64,000 nucleotides of DNA. Origin: Turnera subulata (taxonomy: Eukaryota; Streptophyta; Magnoliopsida; Malpighiales; Passifloraceae). A program made the translations under genes and the position numbers. The DNA is taken from positions 3,678 through 67,677 of the forward strand of contig JAKUCV010002060.1 of NCBI GenBank assembly GCA_028386065.3, in the 5' to 3' direction. The stretch's first letter is position 1. Every line of letters starts with the position of its first letter. Under the pieces are notes generated by a model. It searched no databases and was not told the DNA's origin. It saw only the letters and a list, made by a program, of their open reading frames with translations. Shown here piece by piece: positions 55,028 through 64,000 of this stretch.

Positions 55028-56869
55028 TCAGATAGAGGACACGGAGGAGACGCCCTCTTCCCTCAACCCATCGCCAGTGTATGCTCCACGCATAGCCGAG
55101 TCCAAACCCCCGCCAATGGATGGATCTCCTATTGGAGGGCCTCGAAAGTTATGAATTACCAACGTGCCTCCCCCAGAATCCATCAAGCTTTGAAATGTTA
55201 CTTGAGGATCTGAGTTCAGCTTCGGTAAGTCCACCATGTGCGTCCCCATGGGATGGCCACTACCCGTAGCACTCACAGGCTCCTGCAACATACCCTGGGG
55301 AATAACCCTTGACATCTCAAGTGAGGTAGCATCATGTGGTTCATTGATACGGCAACTAATCTCAGCAGCGGCACAAGGATTCTCACCGACCGGCATTTCA
55401 ACCGGCACTCTGCCTTCCCGAGTCAATTTCCTTCCCCTAATCACAGACATACTACGACTTCTACGCCTAACAGGCTCATTCACTTTGTCTTTTCCCTTTC
55501 CAACATTTGTGATATCCTTCAGCGGGGCAGGCTGCACAAATCTCCCCTCATTAATTGAAATACCTCCACTCCTCTGTAACTGAGTATCTTCCAAAGGGGA
55601 TAAAAGGGTCTCTGAGGCCAACGGGATCTTCTCCACCAGGGGCTCATCCACCTCCATAGACACGCCCTTCTTTCTTTGTGCACTTCCAGCCCCTTGTCGA
55701 GGACCAGCTTCGTGAGATACACCCACCTCAGACGACTCAACCTGCATATTATTGGCAGCCTCCATTGGAATATTATCCTTAAAATTATTAAATACCTCAA
55801 ACCTCGACCCAGAACCACCCCCAACAGGTTTGCTTGGAGCAGTACGCCTACCTCGACTCTTTTTCTGTACCAGCATCCATTGACCCCGCGCTTCGAACAC
55901 TTCAGGCCTCAAATGGGGGATTGCTGCACCGGGACGGTGCGTATGAGGAGTGGGTCCAGTGTTAGGAGACTCTGAATTCAAGTTCTTAGCAGGGCATATC
56001 TCCTCTTTATGGCCATATAAACCACAGTTAAAACAGACAAGGTGGAGACCGTCATACTCCGCCCTCCACGTTCTGCGTCCTAACCGGAATTTAGCCAACA
56101 ACGGCTTCGTTAAGTCCACCTCCACACAGACCTTGGCAAATTGAGCCCTCTCAGCATTCAGAGTAGTACGGTCCACTCTCAGTGTACGCCCAAGCTTATC
56201 ACCCAACCTCTTCAGAAAATTATTATTGTAGTATTCAACAGGAAGATTAGGAAAATGAACCCATACAGCAACCCTGTCAATAGAAGTAGAGAAAGGGTCA
56301 AAATTTGGGCACCAAGGTCTCACCGTGAGGTAATGATCAGCAACCGTCCACGGACCACCACGAAGAACCATAGCATAGTCCTCCCGACAGTTGAATCGAA
56401 CCACATAGAACTCATTTCCCAAATCGGCCACAGTAAAGGACCGGCTGGTTGACCACAGGGAATGAAGACGATTCACCAGGAACCGATAGCTCACTCTTCG
56501 ACCCAGAACTTTCACGATCAAAGCGTTCTTCCAGTGGCTATAAAGCTGTCTTTTCTCCGCCGCTGACAAGCGAATAGTTGGGCATTCCGGGTCATCATCC
56601 TCTGAGTCCGAGTCTGAGAACACCTCCATCTCTTCCTCATCGCAGTCTCCATCATCCATCGCGGAATCCCGAACCTCATTGCCCAAGAGCAGGTCTTTAT
56701 AAGAACACCTACGTTTGGGATCTTCTACAACCCGCGAAGCCGAGCCACCAGCAGAGTCTCGGAACCCAGCATTGTGACGGGTCTTCTTAGACGCCGACTC
56801 CAGGACCTCCTCCCCCATTGCAGTGTTCTCATCTTCAACAATCTTCAAAAAGCCATCCCCCGTAGCCAT
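55028..56869 (-). CDS. LINE ORF1: DUF4283 and CCHC zinc-knuckle RNA-binding protein
   Basis: 613 residues from the ATG at 56869 (MATGDGFLK); a longer frame from a GTG upstream is not used. An acidic N-terminus (DCDEEEMEVFSDSDSEDDD) is followed by the DUF4283 domain at about residues 105-265 (LIVKVLGRRVSYRFL, VVRFNCREDY, VWVHFPNLPVEYY, AKVCVEVDLTKP) and a CCHC knuckle C279-C282-H287-C292 (CFNCGLYGHKEEIC). The C-terminal half is low complexity and basic. Predicted to bind element RNA in a ribonucleoprotein particle. It provides an in-window reference for the DUF4283 domain of the eIFiso4G chimeras. Confidence 0.9.
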   Translation of the reverse strand: MATGDGFLKIVEDENTAMGEEVLESASKKTRHNAGFRDSAGGSASRVVEDPKRRCSYKDLLLGNEVRDSAMDDGDCDEEEMEVFSDSDSEDDDPECPTIRLSAAEKRQLYSHWKNALIVKVLGRRVSYRFLVNRLHSLWSTSRSFTVADLGNEFYVVRFNCREDYAMVLRGGPWTVADHYLTVRPWCPNFDPFSTSIDRVAVWVHFPNLPVEYYNNNFLKRLGDKLGRTLRVDRTTLNAERAQFAKVCVEVDLTKPLLAKFRLGRRTWRAEYDGLHLVCFNCGLYGHKEEICPAKNLNSESPNTGPTPHTHRPGAAIPHLRPEVFEARGQWMLVQKKSRGRRTAPSKPVGGGSGSRFEVFNNFKDNIPMEAANNMQVESSEVGVSHEAGPRQGAGSAQRKKGVSMEVDEPLVEKIPLASETLLSPLEDTQLQRSGGISINEGRFVQPAPLKDITNVGKGKDKVNEPVRRRSRSMSVIRGRKLTREGRVPVEMPVGENPCAAAEISCRINEPHDATSLEMSRVIPQGMLQEPVSATGSGHPMGTHMVDLPKLNSDPQVTFQSLMDSGGGTLVIHNFRGPPIGDPSIGGGLDSAMRGAYTGDGLREEGVSSVSSI

Positions 56870-57245
56870 GGAGGATGGCGCACCAGGTGTTTGACGAAAC
56901 ACCCAAAAGAGACACCCAGGAAAAGAGAGAAACCACGCGGTTTTTTTTTTTTTTTCTTTGTTGCGCACTAAAGAAGAAGTCCTTTTAAGTTTAATTTATA
57001 CTTTAGCCGAAGCCAATCCGAAGCCCAGTCATCTGGCTTCTTTTCTTTTATTGTTATTATTTCGCAAACTATGCCGAAGCTAATCTCAACAAATTTGACT
57101 TCCGGGGTTGTCCAAAGCTATTCACACCAAAAAAAATTTTGTAGTGATTGTTGGACTGCTTGTGGCCATTTTGCAAAAGGCTGCAAAATCCACAGATTGA
57201 AAAATAACGAAACTCCATATCCATTTGAAGGTGGGAACTAAGAAG

Positions 57246-58626
57246 ATGAAAGTGAAGATAAAGGAATCCGCCATTGTAACCCCGGCCCAAGAAACACCTG
57301 ACCAGCGACTTTGGGTCTCCAACCTAGACGTATTGCAAGGAAGATATCATTTTCCTGTATTGTACTTCTACAAGTTCAACGGCTCTTCTAATTTTTTTGA
57401 TGGTAAAGTCCTGAAAGAATCTCTAAGCAAAGCTCTAGTGCCGTTCTATCCACTGGCCGGGAGGTTGGGCAGGGATGAGAATGGCAGGATTGAGATACAT
57501 TGTAATGGAGAGGGAGTGCTATTTGTGGAAGCTGAGACAGAATCTGCCCTGGCTGATCTTGGCGACTTCCCTCCTATGGTGGAATATAAGCAGCTTACTC
57601 CAAAAGTTGACTATTCAAGGGGTCTCTCTTCTTTTCCACTCTTGGTTGCGCAGGTGAGCACACATTTTCATGTATTTTGTTCTCTTGATTACTTTGTGTC
57701 AGTTACGTCATGATGAACCATACTATTCACAAATTTTTCAATGAAATATATGCTTCCAGAAAACAACCTTCTCTTGTGGCGGAGCCTGTCTTGGTTGTGG
57801 GTTTATGCACACTGTAGCTGATGGGGGTGGAGTTCTCCATTTCATGAACACATGGTCAGATATGGCAAGAGGCATATCCCTTAGAATCCCACCATTTCTT
57901 GACCGGACCATCCTTCGTGCAAGGGGCCGTCCACCCAACCCAACATTCCACCACATTGAATATGACCCTCTTCCTACCCTGAACAACCCTGCTCCTGATG
58001 ATCAAGACTCTAGGCCCACTAGTGTGGCGAATATAAAGATCACAGCAGATCAGATCAATGCCTTGAAAGCCATAGTAATGAGCAGCAAGGACACGAGTAC
58101 TAAATTCAGGTACAGCACCTACGAGATCTTAACTGCGCATTTATGGCGATGTGCATGTAGAGCTCGGGGCTTGCCCGATGATCAAGCAACCGAGTTGAAT
58201 ATGCCTGTTGATTGTCGTGCCAGATTGTATCCTCCACTTCCTCCTAATTACTTTGGTAATGTTAATGTTCCAAGCTACACCGGTTGCTCTGTCTGGGGAG
58301 CTCGTGTCAGAGCCATTAGTGGAGACAGTGGACAGGATACACAGAGCTATTAAGGAGATGGATAATGAGTACTTGAGGTCTTCTATTGACTGTTTAGAAG
58401 AACTGGGTGACCCATCAGTTGTCATGCAAGGGGCGGAAACATCTAGATGCCATTTTTTCCCTCTGATTTTGGGTGGGGGAAGATTGTGTGCGTGAGACCT
58501 GGGAATGTTTTTGAAGGGAAGGGGTACCTGTTACCTAGCCCAATCAACGATGGAAGTTTAACCTTGGCCATATGCTTAGAGGCGGATCACATGGATTCCT
58601 TCCAGAAGCTAATGTATGACTTCTGA
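57246..58626 (+). pseudogene. BAHD acyltransferase pseudogene (gene 5)
   Basis: Duplicate of gene 4. Exon 1 (57246-57653) is open, the 106-bp intron has good ends, and exon 2 starts at 57760 with the catalytic HTVAD intact in MHTVADGGG. A one-base insertion near 58262-58268 (GTTAATGTTCC against GTTATTTTCC in gene 4) shifts the frame. A deletion of about 40 bases near 58450 then removes the SWLRLP segment, so DFGWG survives only in another frame. The original stop is at 58624-58626. Any product would end after about 319 residues without the DFGWG part, so it is called a pseudogene. Confidence 0.85.
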
Positions 58627-60416
58627 GTTGCAGTAGAACTTTCTTTTTCTGTTTGATATTAGAAGAGTATATTGTCGAACTAATCTCTCACCGTTTCCCA
58701 TTTGCAGTAACATTTTTCCATTGCCTGTCGACTTCTGTGTGCCATCATGGCGTGGAAGAGTCCGACTGCAGCACAATCAATCCAAAATTTAGTAGCAATG
58801 CATGTGCAGGGATTGCTAAACAGTATGAAGTGTTCAATGTCACTTCAAAACACTTTTGTCCTCTGTTTCGTTTCGACCATGTCAGTTTGTTCCATTTACA
58901 CCTGTTTTTGCAATGTCAAGTTACTCTTTATCATGGCAAAGAATCATATGGGATTCCTCATTCTCTGTCCAAAGTCATCCCAAAATCCCATTTACGCCAT
59001 CATGTGTAAGTTTATGTTTAATTGATGACATTGTTATTCAAAACCTTGTCATTTTCTACAGAGCGTAAGAACAACAATAATCATCTAGAAAAGATATTGC
59101 ACGGAATCACTTTACCTACCGAGTCTGAGAGTGATTCTGGAAAAATAACTCCATACTTTGGTACAACATATATAGATTATAGAATAGGTGAATAATCCTT
59201 CTGGCATGTAGCATGTAAATGGAATTGAGGTGGTTCTTTAACGAGAAATAGTAAACTGACATTTTTCCTTTTTGTATCAAGTAAACCGAGTATTTATGGA
59301 CGATAAAAGAAGAAAAGAGAAGAAAAGAGAGAACTGAATATTATTTTTCCACCTTTAAGAAAAAATAACCGAGGCCAAATCTGAAACACATGGTGACCTC
59401 TAGTGCTTTTAGTTTGTGATACAAGTTATTCCCCAACTATACAGCAAATATTCAGTTAATATTCTCTACTAGGATAGGAGGCAGTCGAGCACAAAATTCA
59501 CTGCATTAACAAAAATTTCTTCGTCAATGAAAATTAATTACGATACCGCCTACCTTCTCATGACGAGCAAGTAATCTATGATTTCCCCTGCAGGTCGCCC
59601 AAGCATTTAAACATTAAAAGACAATGTTGCATGTGTCTAGCAATTTCATGTGCAGGTCGTCTAAGCATTTAAACATTCAAAGACGATGTTGCACACTCAT
59701 TCCCAAAGCAAATGAATGTGTCTTTAGTAATTTCATGTCCAAACTCCCATTCGAGGCAACACAGAGAATGGAATCACTAACTAATTTGGAAATTGACAGT
59801 CTTAAATAATTCCAATCCATAAGTACAATCCTCTGTAATTCCAAAACTCTCCAAGCATTACGAGTTGTAATTTGAGATGTCATTTCATGAATTTGGTCAG
59901 CGTTGATTCTACATATAGCAGCAGCAAAATGGTAACCTTAGAAATGCCACCAGCTACATGACATTTAACATTAGAAACACAGTACAATCTCTCCACTGAA
60001 ACTAAATGCCGACAAACTCAACTTAATCCTTGGAAAAAAATTTCATTTATTTCTTTAAAGCTACACCACACCCACATACAGGGTTATTTACACCAGGTCC
60101 AGCACAAAGTTGGCAACCCATTGCAGGTTTTGCTCAAAAGAAGACGCATTGCATCTCCAATTGTAACACAACATTTATTCTACAACATAACTTAGAGGTA
60201 CATATCATCAACAACCAACTAAATACCAATCTGGGGACATGTAAAGACAATACAGAAACAGAATCACACAACATTTGAAGCCATAGCAAAGCCAGACTTC
60301 TAGCAACTGGTCACGCTTTTATGTCTAAAAGCATAAAACCAGTGAATTTATCTACAGAGATCGTCAGCCTAGCTCATATATGCACTAGGCATTATCTAAG
60401 CAGACAATGACTTGGA
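58627..60416. other. 3' flank of BAHD pseudogene 5 and 3' side of the F-box gene
   Basis: 58968-59370 is duplicated at 49385-49780. No coding sequence recognised; short frames around 58653-59068 lie in the duplicated flank and are not conserved. A pair of near-identical 40-base stretches (GTCGCCCAAGCATTTAAACATT / GTCGTCTAAGCATTTAAACATT type) occurs at about 59593 and 59655. The 3' UTR of the F-box gene must lie at the right end. Confidence 0.5.
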
Positions 60417-61477
60417 TTAAACACGGAAAACATCCGTTTGAAACCGCTCATCATACAGCCTCCAATGCCCATACCTTTCGGTGTGGAAAACTGACCTGGG
60501 AATGTAGAAATTCGGCTTCTTGACCTCCTTCAAATTCTTCAAACTAGAAGTAGAATTAAGAATATCCCTGCTCGTCAAATTAGCACACCCGGACAAGTCC
60601 AGGTACTCCAAATTCAAGCACCCATCGCAAATCGAGACGAGCCCTTTTGCGGTCAACTTGGAGAACCGAAGCTCGAGGTGTCTCAGATGCGGCATGTATT
60701 TCCCGATCGCGGCCGCCTCCGAATCCCCATCTTGAGGGCAAGCATTCAGGTACTCGCTTGGAACAACCCCTACGTGATGCGAAGGATCCAACCAATTCAT
60801 CAGGTTTCGCTTTAGAACCTTGAGGTTCGCGCAATTCGACCCGATCATCACCAGCGATTCGTGAGAGATTTCGTAGCAGTAACTGATGTCAAGCTCCCTG
60901 AGCTTGGTGCACTTGTAAGCTATTTGCGCCACCGACGCGTCGGTCACGTTTGGGCAACTCCTGATCGAAAGGACCTCAAGGTTGGGGCACCTAATTTATA
61001 AATCAGAATCAATAATCACTCACTCTTGATCGGTTAATTGAATATTTTGAAATACAAGGTGTTGCTGATGAGGATGTGTACGGTGTACCTGTCGGCGACG
61101 AGAGAGAGGGAGCGGTCGGAGCAGTGGCGGACGCGGATCTTGGTTAAGGAGCCGGCGCTCCAGGAGACGACGGAGCGGAGCATGGAATCGATCTTGCGCT
61201 CGAACTCGGGGGACCACCAGGTGGCTGGCTCGGCGGCGACGGCGTCGAACTGAGCGGAGAGGTCGATCGCGGAGTTGAGGGAGGGGTCCTTGCAGGCGGC
61301 GAGCCACGACTTGCACACCAGCATGGGCCCACGCCATCTGTGCTCCAAGGTGAGGCGGGAGAGGATGTTGATCAGGCACTCGTGAGTCAGCTCGGCCCAG
61401 TCGGTGCCGGGTCGCGACGCCGACTCGGCGTCACCTTCCGTCTCCGTCTGGGTGGTCTCTCCTCCGGTGGTTTTCAT
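60417..61477 (-). CDS. SKIP1: F-box/LRR protein, SKIP1 type
   Basis: Two exons on the minus strand, 61089-61477 and 60417-60990, separated by a 98-bp intron, give 320 residues. The N-terminal F-box is at about 25-70 (WAELTHECLINILSRL, WRGPMLVCKSWLAACKDPSL) and would bind an ASK/SKP1 adaptor in an SCF ubiquitin ligase. Leucine-rich repeats follow (RVRHCSDRSLSLVADRC, RELDISYCYEISHESL, LEYLDLSGCANLTSRDI). The C-terminus, SVFHTERYGHWRLYDERFQ and TDVFR, matches what I recall of Arabidopsis SKIP1, about 300 residues. Splicing restores DRC-PNLEVLS across the junction. The substrate is unknown. It appears to be an ordinary conserved gene outside the rearranged region. Confidence 0.92.
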
Positions 61478-63938
61478 TTTTGTTTTTTTGGACCTTGTGT
61501 TTTCGTGAAATGGATGAGAGGAACCGCTTAAAAAGAAGATGGTAGTTTTTTTATGTTGCGCTTGAGGGTACAGATGTCAGCTCCTGATTCGTTGTGGTTG
61601 GATTATCGCGCGTATTATAAAATTGTAGTGCTCCATCGTTAACTCCCTCGGTCGTTTCCGCTTTAAAACCTTAGACGGCGTGTCGTCCTCTTAGGCTGTG
61701 TAAATCTCAGGTTTCCTTTTTCATTGTGGCTTTTCTGGACTTGGATACCTCAAGGGATAGTTTAATCAAATGTTGCATGTCCCTTCTTTATATATGAGAG
61801 CAAACGTGCGGCTTTTGTTACTTCAATGGTGAAAGGGGAGAAAGAAACACATCTCCCTCTTCCCATCAAAGAAAAAACACCCTCTCCCCTTAAAAATGAT
61901 GTAGCCAGGTAATTCTGTACAAGTAGATTTGTATGGTGAGGTAGGTGGCAAGTCACTGTGGTTTACAAAGGTTTATGTCCGAATTGGAATAAAAACATGG
62001 TGCCACATTTGCTGCAGTTCGTCCATATATAACTTGGTTCACTGTTGCAGGTCACCGTGACAGGCGTGACCAGATTTCTCAAGAGCAGGTGCAATATTTA
62101 CATCCATATTGTATGCAGCTTCCTCCTCAAGCCCCAGAACATGACATATGCGGAGATGAGAGAAACAACCATATATCTTTTGCAAGATAATCATAGGTAT
62201 ATGACCACTTACACAGCTTGTAATTACATGCATTTGTCACATGGCATGCACAACTTTCCAATTTCTCTCCATTTCGTAGCTGCACTTCCATATAATAGTG
62301 TTGCCTACAGTAATGTAGTGATCATAATGCATTCCCTGTACTGTTTAGAGACATTTTTGGAGAAGGCATTTTATTTCCAGATGTTAGTCATTTCTACACG
62401 CAGTATAAACAACAAGATAGACAGTCACATGGCGAGTAGAAACCACAAAAAGACAGTTGCATCGGCATGGTTGGAAGCAGAATCCAAGAACCACCCTCAA
62501 AAAATCTAATGTCCAAAGAAAATCAGAAGTCATCTACGAAGCAAATCATCTGGTTTCCACATAAATGATCGCCTGATCGAGTAAACTATTGCCACTGAAA
62601 AGAAGAAACATGAACAAAGAGAAAGCTAAGCATGAGCAACTTGATATTTTATCCGTCCTTTGCTCCAAATCTTATTATATTCTACAAAAGAAAGAAAATT
62701 CTGATAACCAGCACAAGTACAAGAAAAATGCATTAAGTTAGGATTTAGGAGTTCGGTATCAAGAGGTTCAGTCGATGAAGAAACGGTTCAGGCGATTATA
62801 TAGCATAACTGCATGTTTCGTAAACCCTCTTGACTCATAATTCCAAACAACAAGCCACAATTCGATGTCCAAACCTTTCTAGTTCACACCGTCCTAAAGG
62901 CTTTAATCCGTGGCATGTTCATCAATACAACAAGAAAGAAAAAGTTAAAGCTGAAACCATGCATCCACAAGTAAATGCAGAAAGTGAGATTTGTGCACTT
63001 GACAGAGACAATTTCCACATTAAGAACCACTCTAACAATAATCAAACTAGTAGGAAATATAGACGGCACATGCAATGGCAAAAAAGGATATGTACCATCA
63101 CCAAATGCCAAGCCGCAAAGATTCAACTCTCCCTTGAGGCTTAAAGGTGGAAACATGCATGCACCTTGCAAGATTTCCAACAGCCATAGCGAGTAATTCT
63201 AACAAACTATAACCAGTCATATGGCAACATCTGAGTGCTCAACCATGTCAAGTCCAAGTTACCCAACAATTATTTCTTCGACCCAAACCAGAGCATGCTG
63301 CTCTGCTCATTCACATATCATTGCACAAGGGGCTCTAGGCTCAAGCACCTAGCCAATTCTTTACCAGGACTAACACTAAGTCTAAAACTATTGTGCATAA
63401 TGATCACCAAAAACTTCCAATCAAAATGAATTGACTCATGGTGAGAACATTGAGCAAAGAAACTCTAAACCCATTCCTAGCTGCCCAAACCGGTCAACCT
63501 CCTATCTCCTTTTTCACTTTTCATGATGGGTAGAATAGAACCAGTTCTTTAATGGGTAACAGAGACATAAAAGAGAGGAATCCATAGTCTTAAGATGATG
63601 CTAAAGAGGTAGCAGTATCTTAAAAGAGTGGGTCCATGCCTTTAACGAATCATTATCTCACAGAAGCACAAGTGGTGGGTTCTGAAATCAGCAATATCCT
63701 AGAACTACTGCTTCATCATGTCTAATCAAACCACAAAACACTAATCAAAAAAAAGAGAAAGAACAGAGGGGCAAAATAGTCAACAATGAAGCAGACAAAT
63801 AAGGTTTTGACGATGAACTGATAAAAATTTAGACAGAACAGACTCAGTAGCGAATTAAATCAACAGTTGTAGGAGATAAAAACCCCCCCAAACAAAATAC
63901 GTTACAGAGGTAGAGGAAGTAAAAAAAAAAAAAAATCA
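61478..63938. other. Upstream region of the F-box gene and 3' flank of the window-edge gene
   Basis: No coding sequence recognised. The left few hundred bases should hold the F-box gene promoter. The right part probably contains the 3' UTR of the minus-strand gene ending at 63939. Frames at 62045-62509 and 62830-63144 have no recognisable domains. Confidence 0.5.
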
Positions 63939-64000
63939 CTAGTAAGAAGGAGCATAGAGTGGGCGCCTGTACTCGTCGAAGTACTCATCCCGATTGACGA
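63939..64000 (-). CDS. C-terminal end of an unidentified minus-strand gene (partial)
   Basis: Reading the minus strand from the window edge, one frame gives NRDEYFDEYRRPLYAPSY followed by TAG (63939-63941). The composition looks like a real protein end, and long non-coding sequence follows downstream. The other two frames are less plausible. Too short to identify. Confidence 0.4.
   Translation of the reverse strand, partial: VNRDEYFDEYRRPLYAPSY

Larger units (their letters stand above)
50811..56981 (-). mobile_element. Full-length LINE with two intact ORFs
   Basis: A 6171-bp non-LTR element flanked by the 16-bp duplication CTTTTAAGTTTAATTT (50795-50810 and 56982-56997). The 3' poly-A appears as a T tract at 50811-50822. 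ORF1 and ORF2 are both open and 27 bp apart. This is the organisation of plant L1-clade LINEs. Lack of lesions and the perfect duplication point to a young, possibly active copy. It ends about 250 bases upstream of the start codon of BAHD pseudogene 5. Confidence 0.95.

Noticed and set aside
62045..62509. 154-residue frame upstream of the F-box gene
   Set aside because: No recognisable domain or intron structure; composition resembles translated non-coding DNA.
1..64000. CRISPR arrays, bacterial operons, rRNA genes
   Set aside because: The sequence is plant nuclear DNA; no regularly spaced short repeats or rRNA-like segments were seen.

Overview
The window is nuclear DNA from a flowering plant, most likely a eudicot. 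The evidence is spliced genes with GT-AG introns, plant-type LINEs and a Copia element, and gene families confined to land plants (BAHD/HCT-like acyltransferases, eIFiso4G-type MIF4G proteins, an SKIP1-type F-box protein). I cannot name the species. All exon boundaries were read by eye from splice consensus, open frames and comparison between paralogues in the window.

Layout. (1) 1-21 kb: a tandem array of HCT-like BAHD acyltransferase genes, intact at 3581-5067, 14478-15857 and 19439-20971. Each has one coding intron at the same place and a long 5'-leader intron. Between them lie a gutted copy (promoter plus the last ~80 bases of the gene, 6840-7592), an orphan promoter/leader (16410-16638), a long-armed foldback MITE (5337-5810) and a decayed Copia element (8095-12568, 291-bp LTRs, target duplication GATAT). 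(2) 22-40 kb: an array of genes joining a DUF4283 domain, otherwise typical of plant LINE ORF1 proteins, to MIF4G exons of eIFiso4G. There are five copies in different states: DUF4283+MIF4G (22104-24008 intact, 25610-28455 frameshifted), MIF4G alone (29300-31303), DUF4283 spliced straight to an eIFiso4G tail exon (32337-33150) and a broken DUF4283 copy (39562-40280). (3) Interleaved with and after these are small predicted secreted proteins with an N-terminal signal peptide and a hydrophobic C-terminus (24747-25088, 41159-41734, 43408-43877, and a pseudogene at 37482-38162 split by a hAT-type MITE). The blocks at about 32.0-38.8 kb and 39.1-42.2 kb are a segmental duplication. A 5'-truncated LINE with a 15-bp target duplication lies in the first block. 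(4) 45-59 kb: a second BAHD subgroup, one intact gene (45862-47926) and one pseudogene (57246-58626), separated by a full-length LINE with two open ORFs (50811-56981, minus strand). (5) 60-64 kb: an SKIP1-type F-box/LRR gene on the minus strand and the C-terminal end of another minus-strand gene at the window edge.

The BAHD genes probably act in phenylpropanoid ester or amide metabolism; their acceptors cannot be read from sequence. The most unusual content is the DUF4283-eIFiso4G chimera family, which keeps the eIFiso4G intron pattern but lacks the eIF4E-binding N-terminus and the MA3 domain, and the neighbouring set of small secreted proteins sharing a YGG-D-PR core. Much of the structure comes from repeated unequal exchange, internal deletion and transposon insertion, and paralogous empty sites in the window let several of these events be read directly.
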